Shown here piece after piece: positions 35,314 through 44,262 of a stretch of 64,000 bases of DNA (position 1 is its first letter; each line of letters starts with the position of its first letter). The DNA lies in contig NC_011566.1 in the NCBI RefSeq assembly GCF_000014885.1, positions 434,001 through 498,000 of the forward strand, read 5' to 3'. The notes beneath the pieces are model-generated. The model was not told the DNA's origin, did not search any database, and saw nothing but the letters and a program-made list of their open reading frames with translations. Origin of the DNA: Shewanella piezotolerans WP3. Lineage in GTDB: Bacteria > Pseudomonadota > Gammaproteobacteria > Enterobacterales > Shewanellaceae. Made by a program: the position numbers and the translations under genes.

Positions 35314-35709
35314 CTACCCGTTAGGTTTGTCTGACTTAGCGTTCTCTGTCGAAGTTGTCTCGGTAGTTGCGGTCTCTTTGGCGGGTGTTTCTTTTGCCGA
35401 AGGAGCATCTTCTACTTGATAAGGACGATTAACAGATTCCGCTGCTTGTTTAAGTTGATCGATTGAATCCTGTAACTCAGGGGCAAGGTTTTTAAGGCCT
35501 TGATTTTCCGCTTTTTTCAAATCAGTATGCAACTGCTCAATTTTAAGCTCTTGCTCTAATTCGTCTTTTACTGAGTTAGCCATCTTCTTCATGGCGCGGA
35601 TCCAGCCTGAGATTGAGCGCACGGCGACTGGAAGTCTTTCAGGGCCGAGTACAACTAGCCCCAAGACTCCAATCAACAGCAACTCCATAAAGCCGATACC
35701 GTCGAACAT
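35314..35709 (-). CDS. tatB: Sec-independent translocase protein TatB
   Basis: A 131-aa single-helix Tat subunit. The N-terminal helix GFMELLLIGVLGLVVLGPER (about 6-25) with the conserved Glu8 and the LGPERLPVA hinge is diagnostic of TatB. An amphipathic helix (SISGWIRAMKKMANSVKDEL) and a charged Thr/Glu-rich tail follow. It lies 6 bp after tatA and 3 bp before tatC. Confidence 0.96.
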   Translation of the reverse strand: MFDGIGFMELLLIGVLGLVVLGPERLPVAVRSISGWIRAMKKMANSVKDELEQELKIEQLHTDLKKAENQGLKNLAPELQDSIDQLKQAAESVNRPYQVEDAPSAKETPAKETATTETTSTENAKSDKPNG

Positions 35710-35715
35710 AGTCGA

Positions 35716-35955
35716 TTACGCCTGTTCTTTGTCCTTAGATTCAGCCTTTTTTTCGGCTGTGTCAGTGCTTTCTGCTTTCTTTTCAGCTGCACTGTCTTCT
35801 AGAGCCTTCTTCTCTTCTTCAGAAGACATGGCGTTTTTGAAGCCTTTAACTGCTCCACCTAAATCGCCGCCTAGTGAGCGTAACTTCTTAGTTCCAAACA
35901 ATAATACTACAATCAATGCAATAATAAGAAGTTGCCAAATACTAATGCCACCCAT
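35716..35955 (-). CDS. tatA: Sec-independent translocase protein TatA
   Basis: Pore-forming Tat subunit, 79 aa. Membrane helix [20 protein letters not shown], the [14 protein letters not shown] hinge and amphipathic helix, then a Lys/Glu/Ala tail. First tat gene; 61 bp after ubiB. Confidence 0.96.
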
Positions 35956-36016
35956 TTACGAATCCTCTTAATTTAGATACTGGTTCTATTATGAACCTTT
36001 GGTTATTTAGGTCTAG

Positions 36017-37666
36017 CTAAAATTTGCGATTCTTTGGCCTAGATCGCCATCCGAGCACCCATAAAATGAGGCCTGTGCCGATGCTGCCGTAAGAAGCCCA
36101 TAGTGTAGCGTCTTGATTTAACAAAATAGTGCCACAGATCACTAAAATAGCGGATGTGATCAAAAGATAGTTACTTTTATGGGCTTTTTGCTGATGTTTT
36201 AGATACCGGTCGAGTAATTTGTTATGGGTTTTAGCCAAATTACGGCCCATTTTCAAATTGTCGTAGATTAGTTCCGGTAATTCTGGGAGCTGGTCAGCCC
36301 AGTAAGGCAGTTGCTGCTTAATTTTCCCTGCCATGGCTTTTGGACCTACTTGCTCTGCCATCCAGTCTTCTAAGAAGGGTTTAGCTGTTTGCCATAAATC
36401 CAGTTGAGGGTATAACTGACGCCCTAGGCCTTCAATGTAAAGTAAGGTTTTTTCAAGCAGCACCAATTGAGGTTGCACCACCATATCGAATCGACGCGCG
36501 GTTCTAAATAGCTCTAGTAAAACATGTCCGAAGGAGATTTCGTCCAATGGTTTATTAAACATTGGCTCGCAAACAACTTTAACCGCTTGCTCAAAGGCAC
36601 TGATGTCAGTATCAGCAGAGACCCAGCCTGATTCAATATAAAGCTGTGCTATACGGCGATAATCGCGATTAAAGAAGGCTAAGAAGTTTTCGGCTAAGTA
36701 GCGTTTATCTTCATCGGTGAGCGTCCCCATAATACCGCAATCTAAACCTATGTAGAAAGGATCGTTAGGGTGCTCGCGGCTGACAAAAATATTGCCCGGA
36801 TGCATGTCTGCATGGAAAAAATTGTCGCGAAATACTTGGGTGAAAAACAGTTCGACACCACGTTCAGCCAAGAGTTTAAGGTTTGTGCCTTGTGCTTCAA
36901 GGGCTGCTTTATCTGAAACGGGGACACCGTCGATACGCTCCATGACAATGAGTCGAGTAAAACAGAGCTCTTCATACATGTATGGAATATAGAGCGCGTT
37001 AGAATCAAGGAAATTATTGCGCAGCTTTATCGCATTCAGCGCTTCGAGTTTAAGGTTTAACTCGCCCTCAATCGTAGTGCGATAATCTTCAACGACTTCA
37101 GCAGGGCGGAGACGGTTATTAGCGCCAAGCAAGCTTTCTAGAAAGTTGGCTGCTTGCGACATAAGCTGAATATCAGCATGCACTTTTTGCTCAACGTCTG
37201 GGCGTAATACCTTGAGTACCACTTTGGCGCCGTTGGATTTGAGTGTTGCTGTATGCACTTGTGAGATAGATGCTGACGCGAGTGGAGTATCTTCGAAATC
37301 ATCGAAATAAGTTTCGATTGGAGCATTGAGTTCTTGTTCTATTGATTCGCGAGCAATTGCGGAGTCAAAAGGGGGCACTCTGTCTTGTAACATCGCCAGC
37401 TCTTCCGCCCACTCATCGCTAAGCAGATCGCGGCGAGTCGAGAGCATTTGGCCAAACTTAATGTAAACAGGCCCAAGCTCTTGCATAGCAAGCTTTAAGC
37501 GTTCACCACCGACTTTATCTTTATGTTTATTTCTAAGCCAAAATAGGCTGCCTCTTAACAACTTAAAATACCAAGGCGTTACCTTTGAAGGGATTAAATC
37601 ATCGAGACCATAGTGAAGCGTGGTGCGGATGACTTGATAAGCGCGCTTGATACTTTTAACTGTCAT
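36017..37666 (-). CDS. ubiB: Ubiquinone biosynthesis protein UbiB
   Basis: Atypical ABC1/ADCK-family kinase-like ATPase of 549 aa (E. coli 546), needed for ubiquinone synthesis. The KxGQ motif is YIKFGQMLSTRRDLL (about 51). The Ala-rich nucleotide loop PLASASISQVHTA and the catalytic region FFHADMHPGNIFV (about 285) and GLDCGIMG (about 308) are intact. Two C-terminal membrane helices (about 500-540) anchor it. It overlaps ubiJ by 4 bp (ATGA). Confidence 0.97.
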   Translation of the reverse strand: MTVKSIKRAYQVIRTTLHYGLDDLIPSKVTPWYFKLLRGSLFWLRNKHKDKVGGERLKLAMQELGPVYIKFGQMLSTRRDLLSDEWAEELAMLQDRVPPFDSAIARESIEQELNAPIETYFDDFEDTPLASASISQVHTATLKSNGAKVVLKVLRPDVEQKVHADIQLMSQAANFLESLLGANNRLRPAEVVEDYRTTIEGELNLKLEALNAIKLRNNFLDSNALYIPYMYEELCFTRLIVMERIDGVPVSDKAALEAQGTNLKLLAERGVELFFTQVFRDNFFHADMHPGNIFVSREHPNDPFYIGLDCGIMGTLTDEDKRYLAENFLAFFNRDYRRIAQLYIESGWVSADTDISAFEQAVKVVCEPMFNKPLDEISFGHVLLELFRTARRFDMVVQPQLVLLEKTLLYIEGLGRQLYPQLDLWQTAKPFLEDWMAEQVGPKAMAGKIKQQLPYWADQLPELPELIYDNLKMGRNLAKTHNKLLDRYLKHQQKAHKSNYLLITSAILVICGTILLNQDATLWASYGSIGTGLILWVLGWRSRPKNRKF

Positions 37667-38286
37667 TGTTTAGCTTTAGCCCTATTTAGTAGTTGCTCTA
37701 TCCGTAAGCCCAAAGCATCGACGTCTAGTGCGATATCCTCGATAGTATCACTTAAGTGAATATATTCGAGCTTATGCGGTGCTAGTCGATACTCTTCGGT
37801 GGTTAATTGACCCAAGTGAGAGCGAATCTTTTGGAATACTTGGCAGATATCATGTTTAGCCTGCTTTAAGCCCTGGCTAACAAAGTGGGTTGGAGCATCA
37901 CCTATATATTGAGAAAGCGGTTCTGCTAGGTCTAGCTCGACACTTTGCATATAGTGGCTAAAGGACTGCAGTAAACTCAGATCACCTTCAAGGCTGAGCT
38001 TGTCTTGCTTAATAAGCTCAGTGAGGTTTGCCCCTTCAGTCAGTTGATATAGCGTCGTGATATCAGCATTTACTTTGGTGGTTACATCACCTTCATATTG
38101 ACTAAAGACTTGGATCTGCTTAGCAAAAAGTAGGTAAAGTGGCCAACTTAGTTGAGTCAGTTGAATGCAAAGTACCTTGCCGTTAAGACTGCGCAGTGAG
38201 CTGTAGTCTTCAGGCGATTGAGCGATTAGCTTATTTAAGCCAACCTCAATCGCCGCGCAAGTGAGTAGAGACATGTCTCGAGACAT
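37663..38286 (-). CDS. ubiJ: Ubiquinone biosynthesis accessory factor UbiJ
   Basis: A 207-aa SCP2-domain protein between ubiE and ubiB, the conserved place of ubiJ. Residues about 20-120 form the sterol-carrier-like domain (KVLCIQLTQLSWPLYLLF; then the ADITTLYQL and GDLSLLQSF pattern), and the C-terminal helices form the UbiK-binding coiled coil. It organises the soluble Ubi complex. An internal Met at residue 5 is an alternative start. Confidence 0.92.
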   Translation of the reverse strand: MSRDMSLLTCAAIEVGLNKLIAQSPEDYSSLRSLNGKVLCIQLTQLSWPLYLLFAKQIQVFSQYEGDVTTKVNADITTLYQLTEGANLTELIKQDKLSLEGDLSLLQSFSHYMQSVELDLAEPLSQYIGDAPTHFVSQGLKQAKHDICQVFQKIRSHLGQLTTEEYRLAPHKLEYIHLSDTIEDIALDVDALGLRIEQLLNRAKAKQ

Positions 38287-38297
38287 AGTGAGTCCAA

Positions 38298-39053
38298 TCA
38301 GAATTTGTAACCTTTATGCAACGCCACGATACCGTCAGTCATGTTGGTATAGTTTACCTGTTCAAATCCAGCATCGACCATCATCTGCTTAAGAGTCTCT
38401 TGGTCAGGGTGCATGCGGATTGATTCAGCAAGGTATTCGTAACTATCTGCATCTTGAGTTATCAGTGCGCCCATTTTTGGCATCACTTTAAAGCTATATA
38501 GATCATAAACTTTACGCATTATGTCATGCTTCGGCTTAGAGAACTCAAGGATAAGTAATTTTCCACCAGGCTTTAACACTCTCAACATAGACGCAATCGC
38601 TGCATCTTTGTCAGTCACATTACGAAGACCAAACGCGATAGTGATGATATCAAAGTGGTTGTCTGGGAATGGCAGTGCTTCAGCATTTGCTTGCACATAG
38701 TTCACGTTGCCAACAATACCTTTATCACGCAGCTTCTCGCGGCCGACCTTCAGCATTGAATCATTGATATCCGCTAAGGTGACTTGACCTTTTTCACCAA
38801 CAATGTGAGAAAATTTGGCTGTCAGATCGCCTGTGCCACCTGCTAAATCAAGCACCTTCATACCTGGACGTGCACCAGCACTTTCGATGGTGAAACGTTT
38901 CCACATACGGTGGATACCAAAAGACATCACATCATTCATGATGTCGTATTTAGCGGCAACAGAATGGAATACGCCAGCGACCATATCGGCCTTTTGCTCA
39001 GCTTCAACTGTCTTGTAACCGAAGTGAGTGCTCTTTGGAGTTTCCTCTGACAT
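38298..39053 (-). CDS. ubiE: Ubiquinone/menaquinone methyltransferase UbiE
   Basis: C-methyltransferase of 251 aa (the E. coli length), used in both ubiquinone and menaquinone synthesis. The UbiE signatures YDIMNDVMSFGIHRMWKRF and, near residue 140, RVLKPGGKLLILEFSKP are both complete. The AdoMet site is VLDLAGGTGDLTAKF (about 68). First gene of the ubiE-ubiJ-ubiB-tatABC operon. Confidence 0.98.
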   Translation of the reverse strand: MSEETPKSTHFGYKTVEAEQKADMVAGVFHSVAAKYDIMNDVMSFGIHRMWKRFTIESAGARPGMKVLDLAGGTGDLTAKFSHIVGEKGQVTLADINDSMLKVGREKLRDKGIVGNVNYVQANAEALPFPDNHFDIITIAFGLRNVTDKDAAIASMLRVLKPGGKLLILEFSKPKHDIMRKVYDLYSFKVMPKMGALITQDADSYEYLAESIRMHPDQETLKQMMVDAGFEQVNYTNMTDGIVALHKGYKF

Positions 39054-39297
39054 CTATCTATTCCTATACGTTAACTGTTGAATTATGGCGATTGTAAGTC
39101 ATCAAGCCGAATTGCTGAATCTTTCATCTATCACTATGTGATGGATCTATCAATCAGCCAGTGGATCTAGCGAAAATATGCAAAGATGCAGGCAATCGTA
39201 AAATTGACTGCGCATTACACCATAATCACGACGAATGTTGAATCGTTATTATACCGATTGCAGCGAGTATCTGCTGGTTAAGTACTTTAATTGCTCG

Positions 39298-40329
39298 CTA
39301 AAGAGCATTAATACGTCCGTGGATATAGCTATAGATCAACTCGCTGATACTTTGCCCTGTTTCGCGGTAGCCTGCCTCAACACCAGCGACGTGGCAACTC
39401 GGTGCTGCTTCTGCTAAATGTAGGTATGCACAAGGGCAGTGTTTTGCGACATAACTAACATAGAACAAGGCGTCGAGCAGCGGCACTCCTGCTGCTGTTG
39501 AGGCGCTGCTCGGCATATTGGTGATAGCATCTAAATCGAGCTCTATGGCTACGGGTAACTGGCTGTTGTTAAGCTCTTTAGTGATGGATTTTAGTGCGGT
39601 ATCTAAAGCGAGTTCTCGTCTCACCCAGATCTGCTGAAAAGTGTGCCAATCACCACCAAAAGCTTTAAGTTGCTCTAAAGTCGCTTCACTATTTTTGAGT
39701 TCGTGAAGACCTAGCACATGATAAAGCCCTAGGGCACCAGACGCAGCAGCGTAGCTAAATCCATTACCACTATGACGACCTTCTCTTGGTCTAAAGTCTG
39801 AATGTGGATCAAGGTTCACCGCAGCAATAGGGCGTTTATGACTGGCTTTCGCCGCCATGAGTAATCCATAAGCATTGTTATGGCCGCCACCAATCACAAT
39901 GGGCTCAAGTCCGGCTTGCATAACTTGTGATAATACTGCGATGACGCGTTTGTCTAACTGTTCCACATTCTGGCGAAGTTGCTCAGCGTTGCTACCATCT
40001 GGCAGTTGTAAGTCAGTGGTTTCTATCTGCCCTAACAGTAAACACTCACAGCCCTCTAAGAAACGGTTAGATTGCATGTTGATAAACTGCTGTATGGCGC
40101 TGTCAAAAGCATCGGTGGAGCCGCCGCGACCTAAATTGGCACGAGGGCCGATGTCTTCACCAATACCAATGATCGCGAAACGGCAACCTGCTGTTTTAGC
40201 TTGGGTTAGCTCCGCAGTAAGTGCGTTACTGACTGGAATGCGCAAACGTTGACCTAGTTTAGTTTCACCATCTCTTGGGCTCAGTAAGTCGGCTAACTTA
40301 GCGCTTGTGAAAGGGGATAAATACTGCAT
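39298..40329 (-). CDS. Formimidoylglutamase-like arginase/agmatinase family protein
   Basis: A 343-aa ureohydrolase. The manganese-binding motifs are GGGHNNAYG (about 150), NLDPHSDFR (about 174) and ELDLDAITNMPSS (about 267). Overall pattern and the ASGALGLYHVLGLHE stretch match formimidoylglutamase (HutG), last step of one histidine-degradation route, but no other hut gene is near, so the substrate is not certain. I start at the ATG at 40329 (MQYLSPF); a longer frame begins at a TTG within a repeat fragment and adds 22 residues with no ribosome site. Confidence 0.72.
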   Translation of the reverse strand: MQYLSPFTSAKLADLLSPRDGETKLGQRLRIPVSNALTAELTQAKTAGCRFAIIGIGEDIGPRANLGRGGSTDAFDSAIQQFINMQSNRFLEGCECLLLGQIETTDLQLPDGSNAEQLRQNVEQLDKRVIAVLSQVMQAGLEPIVIGGGHNNAYGLLMAAKASHKRPIAAVNLDPHSDFRPREGRHSGNGFSYAAASGALGLYHVLGLHELKNSEATLEQLKAFGGDWHTFQQIWVRRELALDTALKSITKELNNSQLPVAIELDLDAITNMPSSASTAAGVPLLDALFYVSYVAKHCPCAYLHLAEAAPSCHVAGVEAGYRETGQSISELIYSYIHGRINAL

Positions 40330-40460
40330 TTTATTATTCTTATGGTTTAAAGCGAGATGGACGGTAGTGTAATACCAATCGTTGTTCTTTGCCAAAATGT
40401 ATACTGAATCGCTGGTTCCGCGTTATCAATAGGCCTTGTTGCGGCAACTGCAGCCATTAA

Positions 40461-40486
40461 AAAAGCCAGCGGATTAGGCTGGCTTA
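40461..40486 (-). terminator. Terminator of rraA
   Basis: Leftward, AAGCCAGC-7 nt-GCTGGCTT followed by TTTT, 43 bp after the rraA stop codon. Confidence 0.82.
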
Positions 40487-40528
40487 ACTGGTCGAATTGA
40501 AAAGAGCTGCACTCTTTACAACTCATCG

Positions 40529-41014
40529 CTAGTCAATATCAAGCGGCTCTGGAGACAAAATAATACCAGTGTTATCGGCATAAACATGGTCACCTGGCAA
40601 GAAGGTCACACCGCCAAAGTTGACTGGGATTTCAGGCTCGCCAACTGCATTGCCATCGGCACCAACTGGAATCGATGCTAAAGCTTGCACGCCAATATCT
40701 AAATCTTCTAATGCATCAACATCGCGAACAGAGCCGTAGATGATGATTCCTTCCCAGTTATTATCGACTGCAACTTGAGCGATTGAAGAATCGAGCAGAG
40801 CACGACGTAATGAACCACCACCATCAACCAGTAGTACTTTACCTTCGCCATCTTCTTGAAGAGCATCAATGATCAGGCCATTATCTTCGAAACATTTGAT
40901 GGTGCTGATAGAGCCACCAAAAGAGTTACAACCACCGTAATTACTGAACATGGGTTCGACAACATCAACGACATCGATATAAGTGTCACAAAGTTCTGAG
41001 GTGTTGTATTCCAT
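40529..41014 (-). CDS. rraA: Regulator of RNase E activity RraA
   Basis: Trimeric protein of 161 aa that binds and inhibits RNase E. Starts MEYNTSELCDTYID, the RraA N-terminus, and has VDGGGSLRRALLDSSIA (about 75), IYGSVRDVDAL (about 104) and the C-terminal GDHVYADNTGIILS. The start at 41014 follows CAGCAGGAGCG; a frame extending to 41116 lacks a ribosome site and would precede the conserved N-terminus. Confidence 0.95.
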   Translation of the reverse strand: MEYNTSELCDTYIDVVDVVEPMFSNYGGCNSFGGSISTIKCFEDNGLIIDALQEDGEGKVLLVDGGGSLRRALLDSSIAQVAVDNNWEGIIIYGSVRDVDALEDLDIGVQALASIPVGADGNAVGEPEIPVNFGGVTFLPGDHVYADNTGIILSPEPLDID

Positions 41015-41349
41015 AAGAACGCTCCTGCTGGATAGGCGTAGCTCATCAATCTGAGCAAATAAGTAATTTAAACCAGTATATAAGGGATTCTTGAAAAGAA
41101 AAGTGTTATCAATCACGCAATTGTCTATAAAGGCAACGTTTGAGTGAGTTGTGGTAATATTTCAACAGCTAGATTACTAAAACAGCAAAAACATGACTCA
41201 GGTCATTATATAACGTTTTTTTATTACCAATTTGGTTCAATTTTGTTAGCATGCATGCAGATATATTAACTTAACTTAATTTTGAGTCGCTTTAGGGGCA
41301 CGGATCCCCCAGTTAGCTTAAGGAAGGCAGAGGGCCTAAAAGGTGCCTT

Positions 41350-41601
41350 ATGGAAGCTATTAATACTATTGAAATCATTGGTTACGCTGCGTCAGTGATG
41401 GTCGCAATTTCACTTATGATGAAAGACATCATCTGGTTGAGATGTTTAAACTTTACTGGTTGTTCACTGTTCGTCATTTACGGTGCATCAATTGAGGCTT
41501 GGCCTGTAGCAGGTATGAACGCTTTCGTGGCGTGTATTAATATCTACCACCTACTAAAGATCTACCGCAATCGTAACAATGCTGAACTTGCTGCTGATTA
41601 A
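41350..41601 (+). CDS. YgjV-like small inner-membrane protein
   Basis: An 83-aa protein of three short hydrophobic helices: IIGYAASVMVAISLMM, LRCLNFTGCSLFVIYG and GMNAFVACINIYHLLKIY. The pattern of a Gly-Tyr in helix 1, a Gly-Cys-Ser region and a C-terminal INIYHL resembles the YgjV/Imp family of uncharacterised inner-membrane proteins. It has its own divergent promoter region (41015-41349, otherwise empty of genes). Function unknown. Confidence 0.65.
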   Translation: MEAINTIEIIGYAASVMVAISLMMKDIIWLRCLNFTGCSLFVIYGASIEAWPVAGMNAFVACINIYHLLKIYRNRNNAELAAD

Positions 41602-41738
41602 ACTCGTTTAAAATTATACTAGCCTGATTGTCTTTCGATGATTGGGCTAGCAGATTGACTCCTCTTTGTTAAATCCCGCTGTTTATACCAATCGTTATAA
41701 GTAGCTGCTCTACTCAGAGTGTAATTCAAGGTGAATAA

Positions 41739-42003
41739 TACCAATTGCATTAAAAGTTTGACCATTCAGCGGGAATTCAAAACGTTGTAGGCAAGTAGTG
41801 GAATTTGAGCTAATAGTTATTCTATATCCAAATCCCATAGCGAAGCATACAGCGTTTTTGAAACCCGCACTACGTGAGCCCTTCAGTCTTTCCACTTCTG
41901 CTTTGCATTGGCTTAAAAGGGAATAACCATTTCTTTACCAATGCGCTTTGAATTGAAAAGGCTGAGGGGCTCTGAAATGGTCAAATACTTAATGCAATTG
42001 GTA
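41739..42003. repeat. TACCAATTGCATTA repeat, copy A3, inserted in B2
   Basis: A 265-bp copy in the same orientation as A1 and nearly identical to it, flanked by TAA duplications (41736-41738 and 42004-42006). Removing it with one TAA restores AATTCAAGGTGAATAATTGC, matching the uninterrupted B1 sequence at the same point. Confidence 0.9.
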
Positions 42004-42165
42004 TAATTGCCTTAATAGTTGTTTCCTTTTGCATTTATCCAACCCCGAAGTAGAAAGCTAAAAATACTCTTTTCAGGCGAGTTTTAGCAGCTCTAATGCT
42101 GCGTTAATGAGCTTGAATGTAGAGCAACAAAACCGCTGAACTCTCACTGAGCGACCAAACCTTTA

Positions 42166-42488
42166 TACCCATCCGACCTGAAATTGCAGGATTCAGTGGG
42201 AGTTTAATGGGCTTTAGTCACAGGTTCATTGCACCATGCTGAACCTAAGCACCTACACCCATGTAGGCGAGGCATTGATTGCAGCTAATGGTCGCTGCCT
42301 TGGTAAAATCAATAACACAGAGTAAAACCCATGCTTTTTATATAAGAAACGCCCATCGAAGAAGGGGTTGTGCCAGCCCACTTCGTTGTTGCACTCACTT
42401 AAAAGGGAATAACCATTTCTACGTTAACGCGCCTAAAATTGAACTAGCACAACACCTCTGAAACGAGCATATTCAAGTGGGATGGGTA
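42166..42488. repeat. TACCCATCC repeat, element C, inserted in the end of B2
   Basis: A 323-bp element with ends TACCCATCC / GGATGGGTA and TA flanks. It sits inside the right terminal repeat of B2: deleting it with one TA restores CTTTATACCGAACGGTATA, comparable with CTTTATACCGGTTGGTATA of B1. Its interior contains TTAAAAGGGAATAACCATTT, also present in all A-family copies, so the families share a module. Confidence 0.78.
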
Positions 42489-42597
42489 TATACCGAACGG
42501 TATAATTTCTCTATGTCATAAAACTTTAGACTCTTTGTCACTTAGGCGTCACGGACATTTCATAGCTTGCTATCAAACAATGTTTTGGGAGCTTGTA

Positions 42598-43110
42598 ATG
42601 TTCGCCTCAATTTCTAGGTTAGACAAAAACGGCTATCAGTTTGTTGTACGCCTTGGGCAAGATAATGGCCTACAGCCATTAGCATTATCGTTATCCTCTT
42701 CGGGGAACGGTCCGGTTTATCTCTATGTTGCGCTACTATTTTTATTGTTAGACAGCAATGGCGAGTCTTTGCTTAACATGCTGCTAGCAGCCTACTTGGT
42801 TGAACTGCCGCTGTACTTTATTCTTAAAAACCTCATACGCAGACAACGACCTTGCCATGCTTTAGCTGACGGTGTTGCGCGTTTTGAACCAGCGGATAAA
42901 TTCAGTTTGCCATCTGGCCATACTGCGGCTGCATTTGTGATGGCGAGCAGTATCTATCTGCTCTATCCACCACTGTTCTATGTGGCAACCCTATGGGCAA
43001 TTGGTATTGGTTTATCGCGGGTCATCCTCGGGGTTCACTACCCACTAGACATTATCGCTGGAGCGGCACTCGGTGTGTTTTCTGTAGCATTGAGTCAGCA
43101 GCTATTTTAG
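42598..43110 (+). CDS. PAP2-family membrane phosphatase
   Basis: A 170-aa phosphatidic-acid-phosphatase-2 fold protein with all three signatures: KNLIRRQRP (about 79), SLPSGHTAAA (about 104) and SRVILGVHYPLDIIAG (about 140). Hydrophobic segments suggest several membrane helices. I start at 42598, where GGGAG lies 7 bp upstream; longer frames add a non-conserved tail. It lies 9 bp before the glycosyltransferase, suggesting a two-gene operon for lipid or isoprenoid-linked sugar metabolism (inferred). Confidence 0.85.
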   Translation: MFASISRLDKNGYQFVVRLGQDNGLQPLALSLSSSGNGPVYLYVALLFLLLDSNGESLLNMLLAAYLVELPLYFILKNLIRRQRPCHALADGVARFEPADKFSLPSGHTAAAFVMASSIYLLYPPLFYVATLWAIGIGLSRVILGVHYPLDIIAGAALGVFSVALSQQLF

Positions 43111-43119
43111 GAGAGAGCA

Positions 43120-44175
43120 TTGAAAATCCTTTATGGAGTACAAGGTACGGGCAATGGCCACTTAAGCCGCGCTAGAGTGATGGCCAAAGCGATGCAAAAA
43201 CAGGGCGTCGATGTCGACTTTTTCTTTTCAGGCCGCTCTGCAGAGCAGTTTTTTGATATGCAATGTTTTGGTCAATACCGAGTGCAATCTGGGCTGACAT
43301 TCGCGACTCATAATGGTCGAGTCAATGTGGCACAGACTGCTAAAATGAATGCATGGCTTGGGTTTATTAAGGATGTGAAAAACCTCGATTTAAGCGCTTA
43401 TGACTTGGTTCTGAATGATTATGAGCCGGTGTCAGCTTGGGCAGCCAAGAATCAAGGAATACTATCGATAGGAATAAGTCATCAAGCCGCGTTAAATTTT
43501 GCAGTTCCCAAAGCGGGTGATAGCTGGTTTAACGAAACAATGCTGAACTACTTTGCTCCGGTTGATATTGCACTGGGCTGCCATTGGCATCACTTTGGTT
43601 TTCCTATTTTGCCGCCTTTTGTTGAGGTAGATAAAATTGATAGGGTTTTGTCATCCCAAGTGTTGGTATACCTACCTTTTGAGTCGCCGCAATCGATTGT
43701 TGACTTTCTAAGGCCATTTTCAGAGTGCACATTCTTGGTTTATCACGCTGGTCGAAGTCCACAAATTTTACCTGCTCATATAAAGTGGCACGGCTTCGAT
43801 AGAGAGGGGTTTAAAGCCGCGATGGCCAGTTGCGGCGGCGTGATTGGTAATGCTGGTTTTGAGCTGGCGAGTGAGGCGCTGACATTAGGGAAGAAGTTAC
43901 TGATAAAACCTTTGCTTGGCCAGTTTGAACAGTTATCCAATGTTGCGGCGCTTGAGCTACTTGGCGCTGCAGAGTGCATGAAGTCGAGTCTTGAGCCCCA
44001 AGCGTTACGCCGGTGGTTAAAAGCGCCTATGCCAGAACCTATTAGTTATCCTGAGGTTGGGGATGCGCTAGTGAGCTGGATACTTAAAGGTGACTGGCGT
44101 GATCCAGAGGCTTTATGCCAGTCACTTTGGTCACAAGTTAATTTACCATTAGGTTGGCAAAAAAAGAGTGGTTAA
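43120..44175 (+). CDS. MJ1255/VC2487-type glycosyltransferase
   Basis: A 351-aa GT-B fold protein. The start MKILYGVQGTGNGHLSRA with the GxGNGHxSR motif is characteristic of the MJ1255/VC2487 family, related to MurG and UDP-glycosyltransferases. The C-terminal half has CGGVIGNAGFELASEALTLG (about 245-264), the nucleotide-sugar site. It is translated 9 bp after the PAP2 gene. Donor and acceptor are unknown. Confidence 0.82.
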   Translation: MKILYGVQGTGNGHLSRARVMAKAMQKQGVDVDFFFSGRSAEQFFDMQCFGQYRVQSGLTFATHNGRVNVAQTAKMNAWLGFIKDVKNLDLSAYDLVLNDYEPVSAWAAKNQGILSIGISHQAALNFAVPKAGDSWFNETMLNYFAPVDIALGCHWHHFGFPILPPFVEVDKIDRVLSSQVLVYLPFESPQSIVDFLRPFSECTFLVYHAGRSPQILPAHIKWHGFDREGFKAAMASCGGVIGNAGFELASEALTLGKKLLIKPLLGQFEQLSNVAALELLGAAECMKSSLEPQALRRWLKAPMPEPISYPEVGDALVSWILKGDWRDPEALCQSLWSQVNLPLGWQKKSG

Positions 44176-44262
44176 GCAGTAACTTTAAAAAGGGATATTG
44201 GCAAGTGACTTGAGTATACTGGTTAAGTCTTTCGCCAAACGACTATTTCGACCGATAATATT

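Larger units (their letters stand above)
41686..42502. repeat. TACCAATCGTTATA repeat, copy B2, disrupted by two other elements
   Basis: Second copy of the B family. Its left end (41686, TACCAATCGTTATAAG) and CTACTCAGAGTG match B1. The sequence is then interrupted by copy A3 (41739-42003), continues from 42004 with GCTGCGTTAATGAGCTTGAA and CTGAGCGACCAAA as in B1, and is interrupted again inside its right terminal repeat by element C (42166-42488). The last bases TACCGAACGGTA end at 42502, with TA flanks on both sides. The 1-kb gap between the YgjV-like gene and PAP2 is therefore almost wholly mobile-repeat DNA. Confidence 0.8.

Noticed and set aside
40330..40395. Longer start for the formimidoylglutamase-like gene (TTG at 40395)
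   Set aside because: The extra 22 residues lie in a TACCAATCG repeat fragment and have no ribosome site; the ATG at 40329 begins the conserved sequence.
41710..41895. Reading frames inside the A-family repeats (also 59781-59993)
   Set aside because: They arise from the repeat sequence on either strand, have no ribosome sites and differ between copies by frame-breaking changes. The elements are non-coding.
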